Source: a virus. From it: a stretch of 35,845 nucleotides of DNA. Shown in pieces: positions 29,440 through 35,845 of this stretch (positions are counted from its first letter, which is position 1; each line of letters begins with the position of its first letter). The notes beneath the pieces were generated by a model that saw only the letters and a program-made list of their open reading frames with translations, searched no databases and was not told the DNA's origin. A program made the position numbers and the translations under genes. The stretch is from positions 1 through 35,845 of the IMG/VR virus record IMGVR_UViG_3300042731_010956; one strand, written 5' to 3'.

Positions 29440-29929
29440 CGCGGGGGTAGTCGTAGCGCAGGACGACCGACTCGATGGTCTTGGCGTCCTCTTCGTTGTT
29501 CATCGACCCCAGAGTCACCGTTTTGGGATAGGCGTTGACCAAACGAATCCGCTTCCGCGGCGTGCCGTCCCGCTTGAGCTGCACGATATCGACGTCCCGC
29601 TTGTAGGCTTCGTCATCGAGACCAAGACCGGTACCGATGCCAGCACCGAGCGGGGAATCGACGTTGACATCGGTCGTGGTGATGAACCAGAAGTAGAGGT
29701 CGTCGTCGTTGTCGATGACCCCCCGCTCCAAGGTAACGTCGTCAACGGTCACGCGGCCCGGGGACTTGTACGCGATGGCGCGCCCGCCCTCCCAGTGATC
29801 GATGTCCTCGTGGGTCATTGTGATTTCCGACACGCTACGGAATTTCGCACGCGTCACGCCTTCGATCTGCACGATGAATCGGAAAGAATCGTGGAAGGTC
29901 GTCGCGGCTCCAGGTGAAGTGATGGGCAT
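29423..29929 (-). CDS. tail tube protein (T4 gp19-like)
   Basis: 168 aa, normal for contractile-tail tube subunits, which stack as hexamers inside the sheath. Family features: an opening DSFRFIVQIEGVTRAKFRSVS, here DSFRFIVQIEG then AKFRSVSEI, followed by WEGGRAIAYKSPG, VTLERGVIDNDDDLYFW, and late RIRLVNAYPKTVTLG with LRYDYP. Strong GAGGAG 6 nt before ATG 29929. It lies directly downstream of the sheath gene, the standard order. Confidence 0.9.
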   Translation of the reverse strand: MPITSPGAATTFHDSFRFIVQIEGVTRAKFRSVSEITMTHEDIDHWEGGRAIAYKSPGRVTVDDVTLERGVIDNDDDLYFWFITTTDVNVDSPLGAGIGTGLGLDDEAYKRDVDIVQLKRDGTPRKRIRLVNAYPKTVTLGSMNNEEDAKTIESVVLRYDYPRVIPVQ

Positions 29930-29951
29930 GTTGTCTCCTCTCCCCGTGGCG

Positions 29952-29969
29952 TTTCCCGCCGGCGGGAAA
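29952..29969. repeat. dispersed palindrome between sheath and tube
   Basis: TTTCCCGCCGGCGGGAAA, perfect to 20 bp with its flanking G and C, in the 48-bp gap between sheath stop and tube start; on RNA it would form a stable hairpin. Confidence 0.9.
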
Positions 29970-29977
29970 CCGTGGGG

Positions 29978-32182
29978 TTAGATCGTGGAGTCCGCCGACA
30001 AGCGTGAGAACTCGATGATGATGAAGTCCGCGGGTGTGGCGAACGCGAGGCCAATCTTGCCGTTCAACTCGCCGGCCTCGATCTTGTCCGGGGGGTTGAG
30101 TGCCTCCCCGAAGTTGACGATGTACGCGGTGGATGGATCCTTGCTCCGGAAGGCATCGATCTTGAGCTGCGAAAGCAAGAACTGTTCCACGACCCGCGTG
30201 ACCTCGATACGGAGGCTTTGGTCATTGGGGAAGTGCAAGAACGGGGTCAAGCCCTTGATGATGGTTTGCTCGATGAAAATCGCCCCGCGACGCTGAGCCA
30301 CCCGCGGGAAATTGCTATCGGCGCGCAAGGTCTTCGTCCCATTGATGTACACGACGCCGTCGTCGTTGATCGTGATGGGGTTGATCAGCTCGGGGTAGAC
30401 CTTGTCTTGAACCGCCCGCTCGCGGACCCGCGGTTCCTCGACGCCGACGACGCCCCGGAGTTGCCCGCGCTCGTTGTCACCCGCCGGGGACTGGTAGATG
30501 CCACCGGGAAACAGGTTGTCCGTGGCGGCATAGCGCCCGGCAACAGCACCACTCACCGGGATCGCGATGTTGGCGGCATTCCCAAACACCACCTCATCGG
30601 GATTGATGATGAGCGGGCGCGGCCAGTAGGTGATCACGAATTCGCTGAGCCCGGTGAGGGCGTTGGTCGCCTTGAAGTGAGTGACGACCTCATCCTCATT
30701 GAGACCCGCCGGCGGATCCAAGATCCCGAAGATGGCGCCGCCTCGAATCACCTCGCAGTATTCGACGATCCCATTCTGGAGTACCGCCGACGTCTGGCCA
30801 GGGACACACAAGATGGACGTCACAGTCTGGTCAAGTACCCGGAGACCGGTAGCACCATTGGCGCTGCGACCACCGAGAAAGTCGGTATCGGCAAGACCCA
30901 CGAGACCATCATCACCGCCGGTGAGTGGTCCCAGCAACCCGTTGGCGGGGCGGGTGTCCGCCGCTGCCAGTTCGAGGTCAGTCGCCGAGATGTAGTCGCT
31001 CGCGGTAAGCGCCGCCTCAACGAACCCGCTATTCAGGGGGTCCATGGTGAGATTGGCGAACCGTTCGAGAACGAGCCCGTTGTCTTCCACCGAGAGGTTG
31101 AAGAACTCGGCGTCCCCGTTGGTGGCATCTTCGATGCGCACCTGCAAGGTGTTGGCATACTCACCGTCGGTCTTGCCGTCAATCTGTACCGTTGGCGCCG
31201 CAGCACCGGACGTCCCGCTTACCGTAGCGGTGGTCCAACCCAAGGCGATCTGGATCGCGGAGCTGGCGACCTGAAGCGTGGACGCCGGGCCCGTGGTGTT
31301 GCTCTCCAGCCGCACCGCCCCGGAACCAAGGACCGTCACAGTGGTACCAGGAACATCGGCTTCGACGACCGTCTTGACCTCAGCGCCCGTCACGGCATCG
31401 ATATCCGCGACGTCACCGGTACCAACAGCAGCACCCGCCGGGAATGCGAACGCCGCCGCCGCGGTACCACCGGTAATCTCGACGCTTGACGCCGTGCCCC
31501 GAGTATCCGACGTGATGGTCACGACGCCACCGGCACCGCTGGCGAACGCCCCCGAGATCTTGGCATTGATGACCGCCGCGACCTCGGCCGATTTCGCGAG
31601 CGCGATGTTGGCGAACTCCGCGGTGAGGAACGTGATGGTCTGCGCCAGACCGCCGTCAACGCTTACGTCAAGGGTCTGAAGATCGGCGAGGACGTAGTCC
31701 TCGGAGTTGACCGACGTCTGGGCACCGGGCGCGGCATCGAACGTTGCGAGAACGGCACCGCCACCATCGACATCAATCGCAACCTGATCACCGGGTTCAA
31801 AGTCGAATGGTCCGGGATTGGTTCCGTCAATCACGGCGGCCGTGGGAGCACCGCTTGCCGTGAGCAGATTCAAGGTAGCGGCTGCGGACGTCTTGGTCGC
31901 CGGGTCAAGAACATCGGTGTAGTGAACCACCCGAGTGATGATGGCGCGTTGTCCGCCCCCGAGGAAGAACGCCAGGACCGATTGTGGGAGTTCGCTGTCG
32001 GTGATGAACCCACCGAAGATGCGCTCGAACTCATCGAAACCGACGACCTCGGTGGGCGTGAAAGGCCCGCGCTCCGTGACACCGACGAATCCGGCCACCG
32101 AAGTCTGGACGGGATCGAATGCTCGCCGTGTCGGCTGAGCTTCCCTGGCGTAGACACCAGGCGAAAGATATTGGTTCGACAT
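29978..32182 (-). CDS. tail sheath protein
   Basis: 734 aa, larger than the ~390-660 aa common in the family because of a Thr/Ala/Val-rich middle insertion (about residues 110-350) that would decorate the tail surface. The N-terminus is diagnostic: YLSPGVYAREA, VAGFVGVTERGPFTPTEV, then FERIFGGF and SVLAFFLGGGQRAIITRV. The C-terminal core has LRADSNFPRVAQRRGAIF, here in part, then FLLSQLKIDAFRSKDP and ADFIIIEFSRL. The ATG shares one base with the preceding stop (TGATG), with a GGGGGG ribosome binding site. It drives contraction around the tube encoded next. Confidence 0.93.
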   Translation of the reverse strand: MSNQYLSPGVYAREAQPTRRAFDPVQTSVAGFVGVTERGPFTPTEVVGFDEFERIFGGFITDSELPQSVLAFFLGGGQRAIITRVVHYTDVLDPATKTSAAATLNLLTASGAPTAAVIDGTNPGPFDFEPGDQVAIDVDGGGAVLATFDAAPGAQTSVNSEDYVLADLQTLDVSVDGGLAQTITFLTAEFANIALAKSAEVAAVINAKISGAFASGAGGVVTITSDTRGTASSVEITGGTAAAAFAFPAGAAVGTGDVADIDAVTGAEVKTVVEADVPGTTVTVLGSGAVRLESNTTGPASTLQVASSAIQIALGWTTATVSGTSGAAAPTVQIDGKTDGEYANTLQVRIEDATNGDAEFFNLSVEDNGLVLERFANLTMDPLNSGFVEAALTASDYISATDLELAAADTRPANGLLGPLTGGDDGLVGLADTDFLGGRSANGATGLRVLDQTVTSILCVPGQTSAVLQNGIVEYCEVIRGGAIFGILDPPAGLNEDEVVTHFKATNALTGLSEFVITYWPRPLIINPDEVVFGNAANIAIPVSGAVAGRYAATDNLFPGGIYQSPAGDNERGQLRGVVGVEEPRVRERAVQDKVYPELINPITINDDGVVYINGTKTLRADSNFPRVAQRRGAIFIEQTIIKGLTPFLHFPNDQSLRIEVTRVVEQFLLSQLKIDAFRSKDPSTAYIVNFGEALNPPDKIEAGELNGKIGLAFATPADFIIIEFSRLSADSTI

Positions 32183-32544
32183 CAGTTGCCCCCCTTATTC
32201 CGCTTCCGAGACTTCTTCACCGGGGATGCCTTTGGAGCCGAATCATCCGCGTCTGGGATGAACTCTGCGCGCACCCAACGGAGGCGAACCACGAGCCGCT
32301 TGAAGTCCGCGGTGTGCTGCCATTCGTCGGGTACCTCGACCGGCACGCCGGGATTCAGTCGGATCCCCACCGGGACGTGGACTTGCTCTCGACGGACACC
32401 CCGCTTTGCGGAACGGCCAGAGAGTGCCCTCTGTCGGGACTGTGTTTTGGTAGCCTGCGACCTGAGACGCTTTACGACGGTGGTCGCCGGCCCCGCCATT
32501 TCGATCGGTGCCGGAGGGCGCCGTACATTCGTCAGTCGGATCAT
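32182..32544 (-). CDS. basic hypothetical protein leading the sheath operon
   Basis: 120 aa, highly basic at both ends (VVKRLRSQATKTQSRQR and PVKKSRKRNKGGN) with a folded-looking middle (DFKRLVVRLRWVRAEF). Not recognised. It is the first gene of the sheath-tube operon and is translationally coupled to the sheath. ATG 32544 has TAAACT 7 nt upstream, with the same TAAACTCG as the tail protein I promoter. Possible roles are a tail chaperone or minor structural protein; nothing in the sequence settles it. Confidence 0.75.
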   Translation of the reverse strand: MIRLTNVRRPPAPIEMAGPATTVVKRLRSQATKTQSRQRALSGRSAKRGVRREQVHVPVGIRLNPGVPVEVPDEWQHTADFKRLVVRLRWVRAEFIPDADDSAPKASPVKKSRKRNKGGN

Positions 32545-32551
32545 GATGACG

Positions 32552-32557
32552 AGTTTA
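32552..32557 (-). promoter_or_regulatory. leaderless -10 box of the sheath operon
   Basis: TAAACT (within TAAACTCG), 7 nt before ATG 32544; no TTG-type -35. Confidence 0.6.
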
Positions 32558-32572
32558 CGGCACGGTATTTGC

Positions 32573-32578
32573 TATCAT
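32573..32578 (+). promoter_or_regulatory. leaderless -10 box for the spike gene
   Basis: TATCAT, 7 nt before ATG 32586; weak or absent -35; divergent from the sheath promoter. Confidence 0.65.
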
Positions 32579-32585
32579 CTCATGT

Positions 32586-33143
32586 ATGGAACCAACATTC
32601 GATGACCAAGGCGACCGCCTCGATCTGAACGGTGACTACGCCGCCGTCGTGTTCGACAATGAAGATCCCCGCGGCCTTGGTCGTATCCGTGCCACGATTG
32701 ATGGCATCGTCGATCAGCCGGCGACAGGATGGCTGTACCCAGCGGCGATGGGTGCCGGGCCAGGTATCGGAGCTTGGATGGTCCCCGAAAAGGGATCCGA
32801 TGTCGTAGTGAGATTCTTCCTCGGGAATCCCGATGAGGGTTACTACTACGGCGGTTCGTGGCCGACGACATCGGTACCTGCAGAAACCGAAGGCGGGTCA
32901 CCCCGGATCTGGGTGATTGCCAGGAAGCGATACGCCATCATACTTGATGACAAAAACGAGACCGCCGCATTGATCGATCGTGAAACCGGTGGCGGCTTCC
33001 GTCTCACACGCGACGGGTTGAAGGTGGACATCGGCGCCACCGCAGACCTATCGATCACCGCGGGTGGCAGCATCACCATCGACGCCCCCGTGGTGACGAT
33101 CAATGGGCGCGACGTGTTGACGTCAATCCTCCCGATCAGCTGA
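32586..33143 (+). CDS. baseplate spike protein, gp5/gpV-like
   Basis: 185 aa. The N-terminal ~90 residues match the OB-fold of central-spike and VgrG proteins: YAAVVFDNEDPRGLGRIR, GWLYPAAMGAG, then GAWMVPEKGSDVVVRFFLGNPDEG and YYYGGSW. The C-terminal part (DLSITAGGSITIDAPVVTIN) is a short beta-helix stem, as in gpV. It forms the membrane-piercing tip under the tail tube. No lysozyme domain is fused. Leaderless start at 32586; its end overlaps the convergent 33123 gene by 21 bp. Confidence 0.85.
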   Translation: MEPTFDDQGDRLDLNGDYAAVVFDNEDPRGLGRIRATIDGIVDQPATGWLYPAAMGAGPGIGAWMVPEKGSDVVVRFFLGNPDEGYYYGGSWPTTSVPAETEGGSPRIWVIARKRYAIILDDKNETAALIDRETGGGFRLTRDGLKVDIGATADLSITAGGSITIDAPVVTINGRDVLTSILPIS

Positions 33144-33467
33144 TTCGTCGAGGTCGTTCGGAATCCCGTCGCTTGCGTACCGGCGCAGATGATCGACGAA
33201 TTCCTCTGGCTTCAAGTTCAGCTGCAAGACGTTCCGAATAACGTACTCCACGGCATCGACGAACGTCTCGCGCAGTCCTTCTTCGATGATGGTGTCCGCC
33301 GTCACCGTACATTCCTCCTCGGTGGCGCCGAGCAGCTCATAAATATACTTCACCGCGATTCGGTCATGAGGGGCTTCAAGGGTGGGGGAAGCACGATCGC
33401 GGAAGATTTGCTGGACCCACAGTCCGGTCGGGGTGCTTGGCATTGGAAATGGCGTTGTGTCACTCAT
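33123..33467 (-). CDS. hypothetical protein, paralogue of the 33945 product
   Basis: 114 aa, helical. Shares with the 33945-34265 product the order NPFP/TPFP-like start, WVQQI or CVEQI, PHDRIAVKYIYELLG or PHGRIAALFIRAILG, and GLRETFVDAVEYVIRN or GLFETFRRNLRAILT. Not recognised beyond that. AAAGGA 6 nt before ATG 33467 gives a Shine-Dalgarno start. The promoter is unclear; TATAAC at 33509-33504 and an inverted repeat at 33534 lie upstream. Confidence 0.75.
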   Translation of the reverse strand: MSDTTPFPMPSTPTGLWVQQIFRDRASPTLEAPHDRIAVKYIYELLGATEEECTVTADTIIEEGLRETFVDAVEYVIRNVLQLNLKPEEFVDHLRRYASDGIPNDLDESADRED

Positions 33468-33531
33468 TGTCGTTCCTTTGATTTGGGCGCATCACTGCGC
33501 CGGGTTATATGGATCGTGTCACACGCGGGCA

Positions 33532-33948
33532 TCATTTGTCAAGTGACAAATCATCGATGTGCCAAAACTCGTCAATGATGGCCGAAATTGGGTGCCCGGT
33601 CTCGGCGTATCTGTCTACCAGTGCGACAACACATTCGCTGTGGTCTTGGTTCTGGCCAAGCGAGTCCGCTAGTGTCGCGAGGCGCAAGTATTCCGTGATG
33701 GACTCAATGACGTAGCTTCGGTGCGGCGCCAATGCGCGGATCCACCTGTAGACAGCGGCATCGGATGAATCCCCCATAAGCGCCATCATTAACATGGTCA
33801 TGAGACTCTGCTTCGGAACCTCGTGTGACGGCTTAGTCGATATCGTCTTCTTGACAGACAGACCCGTGGTGTCGATGTCGATGTCGATGGGAAGCTCGAA
33901 TTGAACCAGAGCTAGATTTTTGACTGCATAGAGATGCATATTACTCAT
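33532..33948 (-). CDS. hypothetical protein
   Basis: 138 aa, not recognised. N-terminal beta-like half (MHLYAVKNLALVQFELPID), C-terminal helical half (AVYRWIRALAPHRSYVIESI). Its ATG overlaps the end of the 33945 gene, so the two are coupled. The final codons lie in the inverted repeat at 33534-33551. Confidence 0.75.
   Translation of the reverse strand: MSNMHLYAVKNLALVQFELPIDIDIDTTGLSVKKTISTKPSHEVPKQSLMTMLMMALMGDSSDAAVYRWIRALAPHRSYVIESITEYLRLATLADSLGQNQDHSECVVALVDRYAETGHPISAIIDEFWHIDDLSLDK
33534..33551. promoter_or_regulatory. inverted repeat, operator candidate
   Basis: ATTTGTCA-AG-TGACAAAT, perfect 8-bp arms with a 2-bp centre, at the 3' end of the 33532 gene and about 70 bp before ATG 33467. 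It differs from the GC-rich dispersed palindrome. Confidence 0.55.
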
Positions 33949-34265
33949 AGCGAGTCGGCGTCTTCCTGATCCTGGAGGTACTCGATCAGATCTTCCGAAT
34001 CGTCAAGAACCGTTGGATTAGTCAGAATGGCACGAAGATTGCGTCGGAACGTCTCGAAAAGGCCACCAGCTGTGATTGCGTTGATTGTGCGCGCGCGGGC
34101 ATCATCGGTTTCCCCAAGGATAGCGCGGATGAATAAGGCAGCTATCCGTCCATGAGGGAGGTTCATAGCATCGGGGTCTGCGTGTTGAATCTGTTCGACA
34201 CACCATCCCACGATGGGATCAGACATGTCGATTGGGAATGGACTGTTCTCGGTTTCGTGGCTCAT
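33945..34265 (-). CDS. hypothetical protein, paralogue of the 33123 product
   Basis: 106 aa from ATG 34265 (MSHETENSPFPID), similar along its length to the 33123 product, with the acid-rich tail LIEYLQDQEDADSL replacing HLRRYASDG. Start supported by CAACGT 7 nt upstream and TTGACA 17 bp earlier. First gene of a probable three-gene unit with 33532 and possibly 33123. Confidence 0.75.
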   Translation of the reverse strand: MSHETENSPFPIDMSDPIVGWCVEQIQHADPDAMNLPHGRIAALFIRAILGETDDARARTINAITAGGLFETFRRNLRAILTNPTVLDDSEDLIEYLQDQEDADSL

Positions 34266-34272
34266 GCTCACA

Positions 34273-34301
34273 ACGTTGACACACGCCGCCCCGGATGTCA
34301 A
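34273..34301 (-). promoter_or_regulatory. leaderless promoter with weak -10
   Basis: Minus strand: TTGACA (34301-34296), 17-bp spacer, CAACGT (34278-34273), 7 nt to ATG 34265. Confidence 0.55.
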
Positions 34302-34335
34302 CGCTTGGGCCATACATTTTTGCGCGCGTCACCCG

Positions 34336-34365
34336 TTGACGAGTCCGCGAAAATCGTGCTACACA
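34336..34365 (+). promoter_or_regulatory. leaderless sigma70-like promoter
   Basis: TTGACG (34336-34341), 18-bp spacer, TACACA (34360-34365), 6 nt to ATG 34372. Confidence 0.7.
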
Positions 34366-34371
34366 GCTGCT

Positions 34372-35763
34372 ATGGGTACTTTCAACAAATATGACTGTCT
34401 CTTTGGGGCGATCCGCCCCGGGGACGACTCTGTCTGTATCATCCTTCGACCAATTACCATGGATGACCGGGTGCATCCTCTGGGTTCCGTCAAGATCTCT
34501 CCTGGCGACATGTTGCCATCGGGTGAATGGACTAGCGCAGTCCCCTACCGCGCCGTGGTTCCATGCTTTGGTAGGAACGGCTGCAACGGCATGGAAGAAT
34601 TCCACGAAGCCGGCGCCGCGTTGGTATACGCCAAAAAATTGGGCCTCAGTGGTGTCGCATCGCTTGTGAAGGTCGCTAGCAACGGCTTGGGTGATTACCC
34701 CGATTATCTACTTTCCGACGCCATGCGCAGCATCATGACCCCACCATGGGAGGCGCGGGCATCGACACTCGACCGGCTCCCAGACCTGGGGTTTGTTTCC
34801 GCTGGCCAATATCTCGGGAAACCGGTATGGCAACACCCATCATCGAAAGACCTTCGCATCATCGCCTACACCGGCAGTGACGAAGATCCCGGAATCGACA
34901 GATTCTTCTCAGAGTGGTTCACCCGTGATGCCACCCCAGATGCGGGGGCCATACTTGTCTTGAGACAAAGTGGTGATGGGTATGAAGTACACACACACAT
35001 CCGGGTCGCAAACTTCGGCCGACGGTGGAAAGACCTCACCGGATTCTATCTCGGTTTTCCAGAAGACCAACAGTTCGCGCTCGGTGTCTTGGCCCGCCTG
35101 AGTGCCACGTGGGTGCGTCGGGACACCTGGGATCTCCTATCGTCCCCCGACTTCCCCCGCACTTTCCGTACCAACGAACACGCCCGGCTTGATCGCATCG
35201 CCGAGCGTGTTGTCGCCCCGCCCTGCGACGTGAATGACTGGGAGCACGCCAAGTGGGTCAAGAACATCGGGGCATGGCCCCAACTGTTGGAGCATCTCCA
35301 TTTGGATCACTACATGGTTCAAGAAACATTCATCAATGATCCTGCCCCACTACAGGACCCACAGGTACGGGATGACCTCGCGCAGCTGTACACGTTCGAA
35401 GCTACGATGACCTATTCTCTGAGCCGTGCCCTACTCCCCGGCACCCATGCGTCGAGAGATTCGGATGGGCTCGATGCGGAATACGTTGCCGCCGAACACA
35501 TCTACCGTACCAGTGTGGAACGGTTGTACGCACTCAATTCCCGCTGGCAGGAATGGTCACCCAACATCGAGACAGAACCCGGGGAACAGGCCAGAGTTCG
35601 GCTCACACTGCCAAAGGTGTTTGGATACCCCGGCGGCCTCGTGGTCGAATGGGCTCAGTGCAACGACGATCCGATGATCATTCCGCCCGCGTTCATCAAT
35701 GGAATTGACGCGACAGCCGGAGACGTCATCGTGTGGGATGGCGTCCGGTTCAAGCCGGCGTGA
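34372..35763 (+). CDS. large hypothetical protein
   Basis: 463 aa from ATG 34372 (MGTFNKYDCLFGAI); the longer open frame upstream is rejected because TACACA lies 6 nt before this ATG. Not recognised. It has a central alpha/beta region (AGAILVLRQSGDGYEVHTHI) and a helical C-terminal half (LEHLHLDHYMVQETFI, then TYSLSRALLPG). No signal, membrane segment or nucleotide-binding motif is visible. A near-copy of the dispersed palindrome lies at 35538. Confidence 0.75.
   Translation: MGTFNKYDCLFGAIRPGDDSVCIILRPITMDDRVHPLGSVKISPGDMLPSGEWTSAVPYRAVVPCFGRNGCNGMEEFHEAGAALVYAKKLGLSGVASLVKVASNGLGDYPDYLLSDAMRSIMTPPWEARASTLDRLPDLGFVSAGQYLGKPVWQHPSSKDLRIIAYTGSDEDPGIDRFFSEWFTRDATPDAGAILVLRQSGDGYEVHTHIRVANFGRRWKDLTGFYLGFPEDQQFALGVLARLSATWVRRDTWDLLSSPDFPRTFRTNEHARLDRIAERVVAPPCDVNDWEHAKWVKNIGAWPQLLEHLHLDHYMVQETFINDPAPLQDPQVRDDLAQLYTFEATMTYSLSRALLPGTHASRDSDGLDAEYVAAEHIYRTSVERLYALNSRWQEWSPNIETEPGEQARVRLTLPKVFGYPGGLVVEWAQCNDDPMIIPPAFINGIDATAGDVIVWDGVRFKPA
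35538..35553. repeat. dispersed palindrome, degenerate copy
   Basis: TTCCCGCTGGCAGGAA; its reverse complement differs from the CA-centre form at one base. Confidence 0.4.
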
Positions 35764-35845
35764 GTTGGTCCCGGATCACGTCCCATCCGGTGTCCGGCAT
35801 CGTCTCCGCCGGTCCGCGGGTGTAGCGTCGCCACCTCCGCCCCTC
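35750..35845 (-). CDS. partial gene, C-terminus only
   Basis: The minus strand is open from the window edge to a TGA at 35752-35750, encoding about 31 residues rich in Arg and Trp (RRWRRYTRGPAETMPDTGW, then DVIRDQLTPA). It overlaps the end of the 34372 gene by 14 bp, as several convergent pairs here do. Too short to identify. Confidence 0.45.
   Translation of the reverse strand, partial: EGRRWRRYTRGPAETMPDTGWDVIRDQLTPA

Noticed and set aside
4811-29969. The palindromes as a CRISPR array
   Set aside because: The copies are kilobases apart, inside genes, with no regular spacing and no cas genes.
30691-30712. Further palindrome copies at ACCCGCCGGCGGAT (about 30696) and 13158
   Set aside because: Only partial matches with broken arms, within the range expected from GC-rich coding sequence.
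30218-31489. 423-aa plus-strand frame opposite the sheath gene
   Set aside because: Shadow of the tail sheath coding sequence, with no start signals.
32790-32806. A fourth copy of the GGATCCC leader near AAAAGGGATCC in the spike gene
   Set aside because: Only about 10 bases match, with no purine tract or mini-ORF.

Overview
This looks like part of the genome of a large contractile-tailed (myovirus-type) bacteriophage or a closely related prophage. It is GC-rich (roughly 60% by eye) and gene-dense on both strands. Recognisable virion genes are portal, XkdF-type prohead protease, a capsid-linker/scaffold candidate, HK97-fold major capsid, tail sheath, tail tube, a gp5/gpV-type spike, gp25 baseplate wedge, tail protein I and a fibre-like protein. 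They are not in one block but split into islands separated by small, independently promoted accessory genes, a layout more typical of very large phages. No terminase, tape measure, polymerase, tRNA, rRNA, integrase, transposase or CRISPR array was found. The host cannot be named. Widespread leaderless initiation recalls Actinobacteria and Deinococcus, whereas two lipoprotein signal peptides, one with Asp-Ala-Gly repeats, recall myxobacterial secreted proteins.

Layout. 1-875: GA-rich repeat, a membrane-anchored coiled-coil protein, an overlapping proline-rich peptide and a terminator. 898-3883: gp25, a hypothetical and tail protein I. 3937-5229: Zn-ribbon protein. 5237-11501 (minus): head operon running from a linker-type protein through protease, scaffold candidate and major capsid to three small proteins, closed by a strong terminator. 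11555-12428: a gene with a special leader, then a hypothetical. 12434-14176: portal. 14235-21383: an accessory island with a beta-solenoid protein, a BCS1-like AAA+ ATPase, a HAM1/RdgB pyrophosphatase, a Lar-like zinc-ribbon protein and many small unknowns. 21568-23489: fibre-like gene followed by two lipoproteins. 23516-24326: a two-gene operon whose second gene encodes a 36-aa peptide ending like single-stranded DNA-binding protein. 24369-27710: an FtsH-like protease, a frameshifted downstream gene and a zinc-ribbon PLD nuclease. 27767-29439: HTH protein and unknowns. 29423-32544: tail tube, sheath and a basic protein. 32586-33143: spike. 33123-35845: a paralogue pair, unknowns and a partial gene at the right edge.

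Three signals span the window. First, more than two dozen genes begin only 6-7 nt after a TANNNT -10 box, often with a TTGNNN -35 box 16-18 bp further upstream, so leaderless mRNAs are predicted; SD-led starts are mostly downstream genes of operons. Second, a near-invariant palindrome, TTCCCGCC(G/A)GCGGGAA, recurs about every 2 kb both inside and between genes, once precisely in the -35/-10 spacer of the FtsH-like gene. Third, two unrelated small genes share a ~110-bp promoter/leader, and three loci share a purine tract leading into a mini-ORF (MWIPFG). Together these suggest several separately regulated gene classes and at least one protein that binds across the whole element. Function calls come from reading the translations and remembered family motifs; no database search was run.
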